Of a stretch of DNA of 64,000 nt, positions 1-8,995 are shown piece after piece. Source of the DNA: Ricordea florida (lineage: Eukaryota > Cnidaria > Anthozoa > Corallimorpharia > Ricordeidae); the NCBI GenBank assembly GCA_949710005.1, contig OX453277.1:4056501-4120500 (forward strand). The letters run 5' to 3'. Position numbers and translations under genes: made by a program. Numbering within the stretch: the first letter of the stretch is position 1; each line of letters starts with the position of its first letter. The notes under the pieces were generated by a model. That model ran no database searches. It was not told the DNA's origin and saw only the letters and a program-made list of their open reading frames with translations.

Positions 1-14
1 TCAATTTCTGTCAT
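1..14 (-). CDS. start of a Polinton gene, homologue of the 58945-59472 gene (partial)
   Basis: Only the start codon and the next few codons (M-T-E-I) are inside the window, 6 bases after the ATPase stop. In the right-hand Polinton the ATPase is followed at the same spacing by a gene starting M-T-N-V-E. I infer from position and the first residues that this is the same gene. Nothing can be said about its function here. Confidence 0.45.
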
Positions 15-20
15 CTTTTT

Positions 21-647
21 TTAAATTACTTCAGGAATCTCTAAATAGCAATTAAATGGGTGACGTAAAGATAAACACAGTCTAGAATATTTTTCGTTTT
101 TCAGGAGTTTAACAAACTTTTTACTAGTTTCATAATCCATATCTCCTCCATAATCTTCAAAAAACATCTTCATGCCTTTTTGCGATGGATTATGAAAAGT
201 AACAACGCAGGCAACATTTTCTCGGAATGGTTTTGCTATTGATGTTAATTGCTGAGTTAAAACCCAAACCGATAAACCATGATGTCTCCCAGAGAATGCT
301 AAATCTATAAACTTGTTTGATCGTTTTTTCAGATCATTAGATACTGCACAATCATCTAAAATTATTAATGTATTTGTTCCAGAAAAAAAAGTTTGACAAG
401 CACTTAATAATTCATTAATCTCATCAATATTACTTGAATCAGGTAATAATACATAGAAATGTTTATCTCCTCGAGCAAAATTATGATATGTTTTATTTTT
501 ATAATAAGTGGGACATATTAGAACAATGTAATCAAAAAGTTTTATGAATGGGCCTCGAAGCTGATCAATTAAATACTTTGTTTTACCGCAATTTGTTGGC
601 CCAGTTATAATACAATGGAATGGTAATTTTTCTCGTAGTTCTTCCAT
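21..647 (-). CDS. Polinton genome-packaging ATPase (FtsK/HerA-type)
   Basis: About 208 residues. A Walker A loop, GPTNCGKT, lies near the N-terminus and a Walker B stretch, LIILDDC, lies near residue 100. A following SGRHHGLSVWVLTQQ segment resembles the sensor region of A32-like packaging ATPases. The family pumps genome DNA into preformed capsids. I chose the ATG at 647 over the one at 659 because it aligns with the only start available in the right-hand copy (58313). It lies directly downstream of the capsid gene on the same strand (29 bases), as expected for a morphogenesis module. The assignment rests on motifs and context and is firm at family level. Confidence 0.88.
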   Translation of the reverse strand: MEELREKLPFHCIITGPTNCGKTKYLIDQLRGPFIKLFDYIVLICPTYYKNKTYHNFARGDKHFYVLLPDSSNIDEINELLSACQTFFSGTNTLIILDDCAVSNDLKKRSNKFIDLAFSGRHHGLSVWVLTQQLTSIAKPFRENVACVVTFHNPSQKGMKMFFEDYGGDMDYETSKKFVKLLKNEKYSRLCLSLRHPFNCYLEIPEVI

Positions 648-676
648 AATTTGTATCATAACTAAAGGTTTTTAAG

Positions 677-1918
677 TTAGTACTTTATTGATCGTAAAGA
701 TGAATTCATAATCTCCATCATTGCATCAGCCACAACAAACATATGACATGTTACAGTTCCAGATCCGCTTTGTTTTCGTTTAATTTCTATTTTTACACCA
801 TCGTGTGTATTATTTAGAGCTATTCCTCCACCATGAATACCATTATCTGGGTGAGTTCTCGTATCAACCCAAAGAGCAAACTTATCAGCATAAAAATCCT
901 TTTCTTTCAATGAAATTTGCAAACCATCATCTCTATGAAAGCGTTTTTTCACGGATTCCCAAAGATCTGATGGAATCATCCCTCTAGAGTATATTCGATT
1001 TGGAACACCATCAACATCAATATTTACAGAAGATATACCCGGGTTATAAAAATTTACAGAATCCCTTGATCCTGCAGCTTGTGGTAATAAAAACAAACAT
1101 AATATTCCAGTCATTGATCTTCTTGGTAAATTAATATGTTGATTAATAACACCATCTCCACCAATTGAAAATGTAAAAGTTTTATGTAAAGTAATATTTT
1201 CATAAAAGAATCCTTTACCAACTTGATATGTTGATTGCGCCTCTCTTGATAAGTATTCGCTTGAAATTGAAGAATATTCCAACTCTAAGTTTTTGATTGA
1301 ATATGATGGTGTTTTAGTTGTATCAGAATAAATAAGAATATTATTAATTGGAGCTAGTGTAATCTCAAATATTAAATGATTTTCCAATGCTTTTGGATAA
1401 AAAACTCCATGATCGTTTAAAATTGGGTGATTTATTGGTATTCTATACTTTGTACCGTGAACATTAGCGAGAGCAACTTCTTTTACATCTTGTGTTTTTG
1501 CATCACCAGCTTTTGTTCTAAGTTTTCTAATATTTAGAGAAGAAATACCTTGTTTTAATTTATCTTCTCGCTCTTCTTCGGTTAAAAATAAATCACTATA
1601 TGTTTGAAATAGATCATATCTTTGCGTATCTTGTAATGTTTCACCACCAAAAAGAACTTTTAATCTGGACACAAGATTACTTCCTAAATTATTAACAACC
1701 GTATTATTTGCATGACCCTCAACATCTAAATCAAATAGAAGAGATACACTTCCAGGTACAATAACCAAATTCTCAGAAAGTTTTGGAATATTTATGTATA
1801 ATGTTTCGCCCGGGCTGGCTGTGGATGGATTTAGAGTAATTCTATTTAATGTTGATTCCGCTTTCAAACCAAATGGTTCTTTTGGAATTCTGTTTGGATT
1901 AATTTTTTCAGACGTCAT
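677..1918 (-). CDS. Polinton major capsid protein (double-jelly-roll type)
   Basis: 413 residues, the same length as the copy at 57043-58284 and nearly identical to it. It is rich in beta-prone stretches, has no membrane segment, and includes conserved pieces such as PKLSENLVIVPGS, HPILNDHGVFYPKALE and INLPRRSMTGILCLF. I recognise this sequence type from Polinton elements of cnidarians, where it corresponds to the hexon-like major capsid protein. Size and position next to the packaging ATPase agree. The start codon lies two bases after a TATAAATTA-type motif (1921-1936, minus strand) that also precedes the neighbouring small gene and the equivalent genes of the right-hand element. The fold assignment is from memory of the family, not from structure prediction. 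Confidence 0.78.
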   Translation of the reverse strand: MTSEKINPNRIPKEPFGLKAESTLNRITLNPSTASPGETLYINIPKLSENLVIVPGSVSLLFDLDVEGHANNTVVNNLGSNLVSRLKVLFGGETLQDTQRYDLFQTYSDLFLTEEEREDKLKQGISSLNIRKLRTKAGDAKTQDVKEVALANVHGTKYRIPINHPILNDHGVFYPKALENHLIFEITLAPINNILIYSDTTKTPSYSIKNLELEYSSISSEYLSREAQSTYQVGKGFFYENITLHKTFTFSIGGDGVINQHINLPRRSMTGILCLFLLPQAAGSRDSVNFYNPGISSVNIDVDGVPNRIYSRGMIPSDLWESVKKRFHRDDGLQISLKEKDFYADKFALWVDTRTHPDNGIHGGGIALNNTHDGVKIEIKRKQSGSGTVTCHMFVVADAMMEIMNSSLRSIKY

Positions 1919-1920
1919 TG

Positions 1921-1936
1921 TAATTTATAAGATACT
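1921..1936 (-). promoter_or_regulatory. AGTATCTTATAAATTA motif before capsid gene
   Basis: On the minus strand AGTATCTTATAAATTA ends two bases before the capsid ATG. The same 16 bases precede the small ORF in this element (2138-2153) and the two equivalent genes in the right-hand element (56803-56818, 57025-57040). The TATA-like core and fixed spacing suggest a promoter with a nearly leaderless transcript. The function is inferred from conservation only. Confidence 0.55.
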
Positions 1937-1940
1937 TTAG

Positions 1941-2135
1941 TTAATCTTTAAACCCATTTGCTCTATTATTCTCTAATTTGTTAATATGTTTTAATAACTT
2001 TTCTCTCGCACTGGGGATTAAAATCAAAACATTAAAAATATCATCACCATCTTCCATATCTAGAATTTTTTTAATGATAATTTTTTTCATAATGTTAATT
2101 TGATATCTTGAAAAAATTATTTTTTCTTCCTCCAT
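1941..2135 (-). CDS. small conserved Polinton protein, unknown function
   Basis: 64 residues, acidic and lysine-rich, predicted mostly helical, with no membrane segment. It is real because the right-hand Polinton has an alignable gene at the same place (56821-57036), sharing IF..YQ.N.MKK.IIK.ILDMEDG and a C-terminal KHI..LEN. It sits between integrase (divergent, 33 bases apart) and the capsid gene (same strand, 22 bases apart). I do not recognise a family. Its position in the capsid-gene cluster suggests an accessory role in morphogenesis or regulation, but that is a guess. Confidence 0.7.
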   Translation of the reverse strand: MEEEKIIFSRYQINIMKKIIIKKILDMEDGDDIFNVLILIPSAREKLLKHINKLENNRANGFKD

Positions 2136-2137
2136 TT

Positions 2138-2153
2138 TAATTTATAAGATACT
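2138..2153 (-). promoter_or_regulatory. AGTATCTTATAAATTA motif in the INT/small-ORF divergent gap
   Basis: The 33-base gap between the divergent small ORF and integrase holds this 16-base motif on the minus strand, two bases before the small ORF's ATG. The integrase start lies 15 bases from its other edge. Both promoters must overlap within this gap. Confidence 0.5.
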
Positions 2154-2168
2154 TTTGTTAATTTTTAA

Positions 2169-3161
2169 ATGAATAACGAAAATATACTTTTAAAAATATA
2201 TTATTCAGATGGGGGATATTGGAAAGGATATTCTGCGATTAATAAATTAGCTGAAAAAGCAAAAGTAAGTGAAGATTCAGCAAAACAATGGTTACAAAAA
2301 CAAGCAATATGGCAAATATATCTACCAGCTCCTAAATATATACCTAGACCTCACTGGACTGTAGATAAACCTAATAAGATTCACCAAGCAGATTTATTAT
2401 TTTTACCTCATGATAGGGTTGGAAGAAAAACATATAAATACTTATTAGTTGTTGTTGATGTTGCTTCTAGATATAAAGATGCTGAACCATTAACAACAAA
2501 AGAAAGTAGGGAAATTTCAAACGCTTTTGAAAAAATATATTCTAGAAGGTTAAAATATCCTAAAACATTAATGGTTGATCCTGGAAAAGAATTTATGGGT
2601 GAGGTTACAAAACTTATGAATTATCATAATGTTAACATACAAAGAAGTGAAGCTGGAAATCACAGAGCACAATCATTTGTAGAAAACACAAATAAAATAT
2701 TAGGCGAAAGAATATTTAGTCATCAATATGCTCAGGAAATGATCAGTTATGATCGATCACGAGTATGGGTTAAAAGATTACCTAATATTCTAAAAACTTT
2801 GAATAATACACCAACTAGATTAACCGGTAAAGAGCCCGATGATGCTATAAAAATGAAAGAGGTTGATATTGAAACTAAAAATTATAAGCGGATTGTTGGT
2901 CCTGGCGAGGTTAGATTACCTCCTGGCGTTAAAGTTAGATATTTATTATCCCCTGGCGAACTAGAAGGCGGTGAAAAAAGACGAGCTACAGATCCCATTT
3001 GGAGTATAAAAATTTATAATATTTCAAGAAGTGTGATTTCACCTAATCAGCCGGTTTTATATTATTTAATTGATGGTCCTAGGCGGGGTTTTGTAAGGGA
3101 GGAATTACAGGTTGTTCCTTATGACGCCGAGTTACCGCCAGATTCTGTTTTGGTAAGATAA
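2169..3161 (+). CDS. Polinton integrase (retroviral-type, rve core)
   Basis: 330 residues. The catalytic core shows the D,D-35-E pattern: HQADL near residue 77, MVDPGKEF near 137 and FVENTN near 172. A short N-terminal region with an AKQWLQKQAIWQIY helix precedes it, and a basic C-terminal part ends in GPRRGFVREELQVVPYD. The enzyme inserts element DNA into the host and normally leaves a 6-bp target duplication. It is transcribed opposite to PolB, and its last 43 bases overlap PolB's 3' end in antisense. The same overlap is kept in the right-hand copy. The first in-frame ATG after the divergent gap is used as the start. Confidence 0.92.
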   Translation: MNNENILLKIYYSDGGYWKGYSAINKLAEKAKVSEDSAKQWLQKQAIWQIYLPAPKYIPRPHWTVDKPNKIHQADLLFLPHDRVGRKTYKYLLVVVDVASRYKDAEPLTTKESREISNAFEKIYSRRLKYPKTLMVDPGKEFMGEVTKLMNYHNVNIQRSEAGNHRAQSFVENTNKILGERIFSHQYAQEMISYDRSRVWVKRLPNILKTLNNTPTRLTGKEPDDAIKMKEVDIETKNYKRIVGPGEVRLPPGVKVRYLLSPGELEGGEKRRATDPIWSIKIYNISRSVISPNQPVLYYLIDGPRRGFVREELQVVPYDAELPPDSVLVR

Positions 3162-6100
3162 TGGCCGATTGCAAAAGTATGTATTCCATCTTCTTTAATT
3201 ATTCTCTTATCATCATTAGCGGATAAAGCCACTTTATTAACTGTTTCACTATAAACATCATGTAATCTGCTTCTAATTACTTTCATCTGCATGTATTTTT
3301 CTTCACCGCTTTTTAAACATCTATTATAATCTTCATGCTTTATTTTATTTTTTACAACTGACTTCTTCATTCCCTTACATTTCTTTTCTTCTTTACCTTC
3401 ATCCATTAATATAGAGTATAGCTTTGGTCTTAGACCAACAAATTCTTTTATCTGTTTTCCACCAGCTTCATCTTTGAACATATTTATAACTTTTTTATTT
3501 ACACCAGTCTCTATACCAGATTTATGGTTTTTAGGAAAGTTGCTTGTGTCAAACTTATCCCTAACATCTGGACTAATATCTTTGAAGAAATCTGGAGTTT
3601 CTATTTTATATACAAGAGAATCAGTGTCTGTCATAAGTAATTCAGCTTTTTCACCATATTTTTGTTTGATATAATTATAATGAAAATCATACATTACTTT
3701 TTTACTCAAATCTAGAATACATGCGCCTAAATAAACAGGCTTATTGAATACTATCTGTTTTTTCTTCATATGAATAGCAACCAGATTTTCATTAAATATA
3801 GTTCGATGATGAAAGTTTGGTTTTGTTGCTAATTTTATTGCATCTTTTTCATTTGTAACCAATCTAACATCAACTCTATTTCTAATGTTTTCCATTGTTT
3901 TACCAAATACAGAGTTATTCATTAACTTGAAGAAATCTTTTTCAAAGTCATTTTTTGCTTTTGATCTTAGATTAGTATTCAAATCAATGTATGGTTTCAA
4001 CCATGCAGACTCTTCAAATTTAATACCTCTATGAATCTTTGTTATTTTTAATCCCAAACTTTCATAAAGTTTTAGTATTTCATGATGAACTATATACTTT
4101 ACCTTATTGTTTAGGTTTGGGATTAATTTGTCCACCTTATTAACCTTAATTCTCTCTGGAGCTAGAGGATAATCATTATGTAAATCATGTAGGTGATGTG
4201 GATATTCTAAATCAACCTCAAGTTTACAGGGAATATTTTTCCAGTTTTTAAGCTCTTCTTCTTTCATCCAACGAAAACCATGGGTTGGTAGTTGTTTACT
4301 CATTGCTCCTCCATATAAGTTATTTGCATCTAGATATATAATATAATTTATCAGATCTTCAGGATTAAAGTTTTTAATGTATGGGTTATTAGCTTTTGCA
4401 TATCTATTAGATATCTGAGCTACACCACCACGCACTCCGCCCTCAAACATATGTAACATGTCAACATCAGATAGTAACTCTAATCTTACTTTAGTTAACT
4501 TTTTTGCTGCACTAAAAGCTAATCCTGGTGATGTATAATATTGTGCGGGATCTAATCCATAATTCTTTTTACAAACATCCCTAAAGTTTTCGAACACATC
4601 TGCTAAAAGTAGTACATCAGTCTCAAGATAAAGATCATGATAATCCCTCATAGTTTCCATATTGAATGTATCCCAAACCTTTTGTGCGTGTTTATAATCA
4701 TATTCTGTTATATTTTCATCGTTTAGTATTGAATAGAATGCATCCTTTGGCGGAAGTTTTGTTTCATTTAGTTTATCAATGGCGTCAAAATGATCGTATG
4801 GATATACACCCTTTCTCATCAATAACTTTAATTTTTCACCTTCATAAAATCTTTTCATTATTTTTAATTTATTATCCATTGGTGAAATACACTTACTTTC
4901 AGATAAAATACAATTCTTACATTTTCCACATCTATCATCCCCCTTATAATGAATAATTTTTCCATCTTCTTTATATCTCTTAATACAATCCCCTGGTTTG
5001 CAAGCCCCACAATTTCCACATTTTGTTATATTTTCAACTAAACTGTTAAGACTGGTTTGCATAAATTTAAAAGAATCTAAGAATCTTATTTTTCTCTTTA
5101 CTGGTTTTAACTTTTGTGTTTTTCTATCAATAAATTCGTCAACCACAATCTCCTTTGAAAAAGAAATATATTTTTCCTCATTATTAGGAATGCATTCTAT
5201 TTTTCCTTCTGTTATACCAAGACTCTTTACAAAAAGATGTGAATCATATCCTGATAGATTGTGGAAAAAAACTGGGAAGAACTTTGGGATTTTATAATTT
5301 AAATTACATTCATTATGTGCCGCACCTCTATACTTTCCTGTAAGATGGCAGTGGTCTATTACCTTATCTTCTCCTAGTTTTTTCTCACATATATGGCAAT
5401 GAGTTGCATTTTCATAATCTTTTTTATCCATTTCTAGCATATTCTTCTTATCATAATAATAAAATTTTTTGCTATTTGGCTTTATATAATTATTATAAAC
5501 TTCCTTAATTTTTTCCTCTAATTTATCTGTAAACATTTTTCCTATATCTTCATCTGGTGATTTAGCAGTGTATTTCACAATAATAGGATTAAATAATATA
5601 TCATCAACACACTTTATTACAAAGCAGTAGCCGGATGGTATATGTTTCTGATATTTTTCTGTAAAAGAATTTTCTTTATCTTGTGGGTATTTGGGTAATT
5701 TATATGTATAACATTCAAAGTCAGCATATATAACAACTGGTACTCTCATTTTTTTGAAGAATTCATTAAATTCAATAAACGCTGGACTGCCATCTTCATT
5801 TTTTGGTAAAACAGTCTTAACTGCGCCATATTTAGTACAACTTTCCATGTGTTCATTTAATGAAAATTCTGTTGGGAAATGGTTGTAACATCTGCGACAA
5901 AATTTCCGGTTATGTTTGTTTTTTTCGACTTGAGATGAAACAAGTTTATTAAAATCGTTTATGAAAATATAATGGCTTTTTCCTTCCTCATTAGATATTA
6001 AAAGTAATTCAATTAAAGTTCCAGTTTCTTTCTTACTTATATGCAAAGGATAAACCATCTCTTTACCAAAACCATGTATGTTAATCCTATATTCTGGATT

Positions 6101-7423
6101 TTGCTTTTCAAACTTATCAACATCTTTTAATTTAAATGGAAACTCAATCCCATCAAAGTTTAATTGCTTAGATAATTCCATCATTTCTTTAGTTATTCTC
6201 TCTGGGTGAACATCTTTTTTGTAAATATATTTCATTATATATACCATTATTGCCCACTTAAAACATTCTTCATCTGAAATATTTTTAGGATTTATAGTTG
6301 CCTTTCTATTTGCTAATATTTCTGGTGTAGGAATATATGAACTAGCAGCAAGAGGCTCAAATGGATCTAAATGTATATCAAAATATTCAACGCTATCAAA
6401 TTTCCATCCTGATTTATTCTTCTTGAATTTCTCAAATTTCTCAAGAATACAATCCGTCATTTCATTATACAAATTTGAGAAATCGGTTGATTCTGTAATA
6501 ATTTCTTCCTCCGAATGAAAATAACCATATGTTTCTTCAATTCGAACTAATAATAAAGACTTTTTTATAAACTTACAAGTTAATATAAATTTTATCTTAA
6601 ATGGTTTATTTTGTTTATTAATAAATTCAATAACTTTTTGCTTAATATTTCTAATAAACATCCTTTCACCTTCACCTCTTTTTCCATTAATCCTATAAGT
6701 TTTCATAAATCCTCTAAAAGCTGTTTCTATTTCCGCAGGTTTATAATCTTTATCAGTTTCTTCTATTTGCTGATCAGTATTTTTAATCGCTTGCTTTGTT
6801 TTTAGTCTTGCTCCCTCCTTCTCATAATCCCTATCATTTTTTGAAGTAGATTTAGTTGGTTTTGTTTTAGACCTTGCTCCCTCCTTCTCATAATCTCTTT
6901 TAGGTTTTATTTTTTTTGGTTGATTTTTCGCGGGACGGGTTTCATTTACTGTTTTATATCTTTCTATAAATTTTTTAGCTAGTTCTTCTGTTTTATTTTT
7001 TACATTTTCAGGAATATATGGTTTCACAAAATTCCAAAACTTATTTAATACATTTCCTAAAAAAGGAGTTTGTTTTGTATTTTTAATCGTATCTTGTTTT
7101 ATTGATGCTATTGGAATGGGCGGTGGGGGTCTTTTTGGTTTAGGTTTATTTATTATTGGTTGATTTGGTGGTGGTGTTCCTGGTCTATAAGGATCTGGTG
7201 AGCCGGGCGGTGTTCCGGGCATAGGCGGTGGTGGAGGTGGTCTTGTTTGTTCTTCATTAGTTCTTTGTCTTTGTCTTTGCCTATAATTTTCCAAATCTTC
7301 ATTTGTATTTATTCCCATTTCTCGCAACGCTTCGATTTTTTGCGCCTTTCTCATACCTGTTCTACCTGGTATACGCAATTCTTTTACAATTTGTTTTAAT
7401 TCAACGTCTTTCAATTGATCCAT
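3119..7423 (-). CDS. Polinton protein-primed DNA polymerase B with SAP-like and HNH-like domains
   Basis: 1434 residues. Residues 1-38 form a SAP-like helix-extension-helix (KQIVKELRIPGRTGMRKAQKI). A proline-rich linker, a TPFLGNVLNKFWNFVKPYIP block and two KRDYEKEGAR-type repeats follow. Next come a C2HC finger (CRRCYNHF...HMESC), an exonuclease motif YADFEC, an HNH/endonuclease VII-like block (CHICEKKLGEDKVIDHCHL), a second exonuclease motif (NLSGYDSHLF), a Cys-rich insert, Exo III (YLETDVLLLADVF), and polymerase motifs DANNLYGGAM, MNNSVFGKTMEN and MTDTDSLVY. This is the protein-primed family B type that copies linear genomes with terminal proteins. The N-terminal region may supply or bind the terminal protein, which is an inference. 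PolB reads away from the terminus at 7733. Confidence 0.93.
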   Translation of the reverse strand: MDQLKDVELKQIVKELRIPGRTGMRKAQKIEALREMGINTNEDLENYRQRQRQRTNEEQTRPPPPPPMPGTPPGSPDPYRPGTPPPNQPIINKPKPKRPPPPIPIASIKQDTIKNTKQTPFLGNVLNKFWNFVKPYIPENVKNKTEELAKKFIERYKTVNETRPAKNQPKKIKPKRDYEKEGARSKTKPTKSTSKNDRDYEKEGARLKTKQAIKNTDQQIEETDKDYKPAEIETAFRGFMKTYRINGKRGEGERMFIRNIKQKVIEFINKQNKPFKIKFILTCKFIKKSLLLVRIEETYGYFHSEEEIITESTDFSNLYNEMTDCILEKFEKFKKNKSGWKFDSVEYFDIHLDPFEPLAASSYIPTPEILANRKATINPKNISDEECFKWAIMVYIMKYIYKKDVHPERITKEMMELSKQLNFDGIEFPFKLKDVDKFEKQNPEYRINIHGFGKEMVYPLHISKKETGTLIELLLISNEEGKSHYIFINDFNKLVSSQVEKNKHNRKFCRRCYNHFPTEFSLNEHMESCTKYGAVKTVLPKNEDGSPAFIEFNEFFKKMRVPVVIYADFECYTYKLPKYPQDKENSFTEKYQKHIPSGYCFVIKCVDDILFNPIIVKYTAKSPDEDIGKMFTDKLEEKIKEVYNNYIKPNSKKFYYYDKKNMLEMDKKDYENATHCHICEKKLGEDKVIDHCHLTGKYRGAAHNECNLNYKIPKFFPVFFHNLSGYDSHLFVKSLGITEGKIECIPNNEEKYISFSKEIVVDEFIDRKTQKLKPVKRKIRFLDSFKFMQTSLNSLVENITKCGNCGACKPGDCIKRYKEDGKIIHYKGDDRCGKCKNCILSESKCISPMDNKLKIMKRFYEGEKLKLLMRKGVYPYDHFDAIDKLNETKLPPKDAFYSILNDENITEYDYKHAQKVWDTFNMETMRDYHDLYLETDVLLLADVFENFRDVCKKNYGLDPAQYYTSPGLAFSAAKKLTKVRLELLSDVDMLHMFEGGVRGGVAQISNRYAKANNPYIKNFNPEDLINYIIYLDANNLYGGAMSKQLPTHGFRWMKEEELKNWKNIPCKLEVDLEYPHHLHDLHNDYPLAPERIKVNKVDKLIPNLNNKVKYIVHHEILKLYESLGLKITKIHRGIKFEESAWLKPYIDLNTNLRSKAKNDFEKDFFKLMNNSVFGKTMENIRNRVDVRLVTNEKDAIKLATKPNFHHRTIFNENLVAIHMKKKQIVFNKPVYLGACILDLSKKVMYDFHYNYIKQKYGEKAELLMTDTDSLVYKIETPDFFKDISPDVRDKFDTSNFPKNHKSGIETGVNKKVINMFKDEAGGKQIKEFVGLRPKLYSILMDEGKEEKKCKGMKKSVVKNKIKHEDYNRCLKSGEEKYMQMKVIRSRLHDVYSETVNKVALSANDDKRIIKEDGIHTFAIGHYLTKTESGGNSAS

Positions 7424-7733
7424 TTTTTATACTAATTTTCTTCTTTTAAATATCAATTTATTTCATTCTAAAATCATTTTTATTTACAAAATCTTGAAAC
7501 CGTTTTTTTGTCCTAGGTGCGATGCCTGGTAAATAGTCAGGTTTTATGTTGCCTTAGAGGCAGGTTGGTGATGGTTTGGTTAAGTCTTTGTGCTGGCTTT
7601 GTGATGGCTTGGTAGCGGGTTGGTAGCGGGTTGGTGATGGCTTGATAAATTCTTTGTTAAATTCTTGGTTAAATATTGAAAAAACTGGTGAAAAACTGGT
7701 TTTTTGTCCTAACCCCGCATATTTATACCTTCT
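7424..7733. repeat. terminal non-coding region of left Polinton with 11-bp periodic array
   Basis: 310 bases between the PolB start and the element end. Bases 7559-7668 are ten degenerate 11-bp units in perfect register. Most end TTGGT or TTTGT, and two adjacent units, AGCGGGTTGGT, are identical (7614-7635). The sequence TTTTTTTGTCCTA occurs near the PolB start (7503-7515), and TTTTTTGTCCTAA near the terminus (7700-7712). The region ends ...CCTTCT. It probably belongs to the terminal inverted repeat, but the other end is outside the window, so this cannot be tested here. Confidence 0.75.
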
Positions 7734-7790
7734 ACCCGGGACACATTGGTGGAAGGCGAGCGCTCTCACCACTGCGCCAACCCTGCTCCC
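7734..7790 (-). mobile_element. tRNA-derived SINE, 5' portion cut by the left Polinton
   Basis: Minus-strand SINE head that includes the A box (TGGCGCAGTGG on the minus strand) and stops within the B box at the Polinton terminus. The complete copy is in the right arm (50983-51253). The rest of this copy should lie beyond the far end of the left Polinton, outside the window. Confidence 0.85.
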
Positions 7791-8995
7791 TTCATCCGTT
7801 ATATAGCTGTAGATTGGTTCTACGTGAGAAACGAAGTGAAGTGAACAAATTTCTAGCTTTGGCACCAACCATCTGGTTGAAACACACGTTAGTTTTCCAA
7901 CCGTGAAGTGATATCCCGCGTTAAGTGACAGACACATATTTTTAAAATAATGCCCACGCTGACTCAATGGTCTTTTTGTAGCTACTGCGCGTGCGCGAGT
8001 AGCTACAATGCTATCGCGTTTGACTGTCCTAGTGTCCACTTTCCGGCTTTGCTTCAAGTCTTGTTCAACTTCATTCGCGAGCGCGTGGTATGATGAGTAG
8101 TCAATTTGATAAATATCGGATGTCGATGGACTTAACAGGTTTTGCCAAAAAAGCCTGCTTATTTAGAGATTTTATTACTTGGAATGCGGTAGTACGTCTT
8201 TTTTCGAAAAAAAAAATAAAAAGTAGAGTAACCGGTGGATTTTCTGACCAGTTAAAAGTGCGATCTCTTTCCGTGAAAATAGCGACATTTAAGATTGCTT
8301 TAACCAAGGCCTATAGCACCAAAACAAGTACTGTTGACTTTGTTCTGTTGACATTGTTAGCGTTACAGTTGTTAGAGTGGACATTGCATCCTTGACATTG
8401 TCAACTCAGTTAACGTCCCATAATCCAGAGAAACAAATCAAGTTCACATTGGCACTCACATTGTTATTGTTAAAGAACTAGAGATATTTCTTTAAGCCCA
8501 TTGAACAAATAGTGACAGTTTATGGAAATTCCTCTTTGGTTGCAAGACATCATGTGATATGACTAGTGAAAACACACGACAATCATTTGCATGATGGTGC
8601 TATTTGACTTTACTGGAACTACCAGAATACATGATGAAAAACAAATAACTGTTTTAATACAAAACTAGACGCTCTCGGGAGCGTTCACTCGGGCTACACT
8701 TTATAATACGGCTTCGAACAAACGTGAATGTCAGTTTACGCCTAAGGTTTGTATATGTTGTATAAATATAGCTGGTTCCACGACCGCAAAAAACCTACCA
8801 GACTGTATGTCGCACCGTAATTCTTGTCGACGTCGTGTTTAAGCTCAGCGATTTTATCGGAAATTTCAGTGATAATTGGGTTTGTTTACTAATCGGATTA
8901 ATGTTGACCAGTCAGCTTTCTTGGTTCCCACGGTAGAAAAACAATTGTGAAACTGGATGCCATTCATCGTGATTCCAAGTTATCGAAGGCGAAGA
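7791..8995. other. gene-free part of left arm
   Basis: No gene is recognisable. Several short open stretches exist on both strands, but none has a recognisable domain, splice context or codon signature. The sequence is ordinary non-coding DNA with a run of A residues near 8209-8221. The mirror copy is at 49778-50982. Confidence 0.6.

Larger units (their letters stand above)
1..7733 (-). mobile_element. Polinton (Maverick), left copy, polymerase end; continues beyond window
   Basis: This is one end of a Polinton. Read on the minus strand from its terminus at 7733 it carries a terminal non-coding region (7424-7733), PolB, integrase in the opposite orientation, a small conserved ORF, a capsid gene, a packaging ATPase, and the start codon of a further gene at the window edge. 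On the plus strand the element ends in ...TTCT, matching the AG...CT ends typical of Polintons. The next base, 7734, is where identity with the SINE in the right arm begins. The other end lies outside the window. No breaks are visible in the parts seen, so it looks whole and young. It is related to, but distinct from, the copy at 51254-64000. Confidence 0.9.

Noticed and set aside
7559-7668. A CRISPR-like array
   Set aside because: The units are only 11 bases, contiguous and without spacers, and the context is a Polinton terminus in an animal genome.
7554-8057. A 167-codon open frame on the minus strand
   Set aside because: It crosses the SINE-Polinton junction and the 11-bp array and has no recognisable domain. 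Its mirror counterpart changes completely at the junction.
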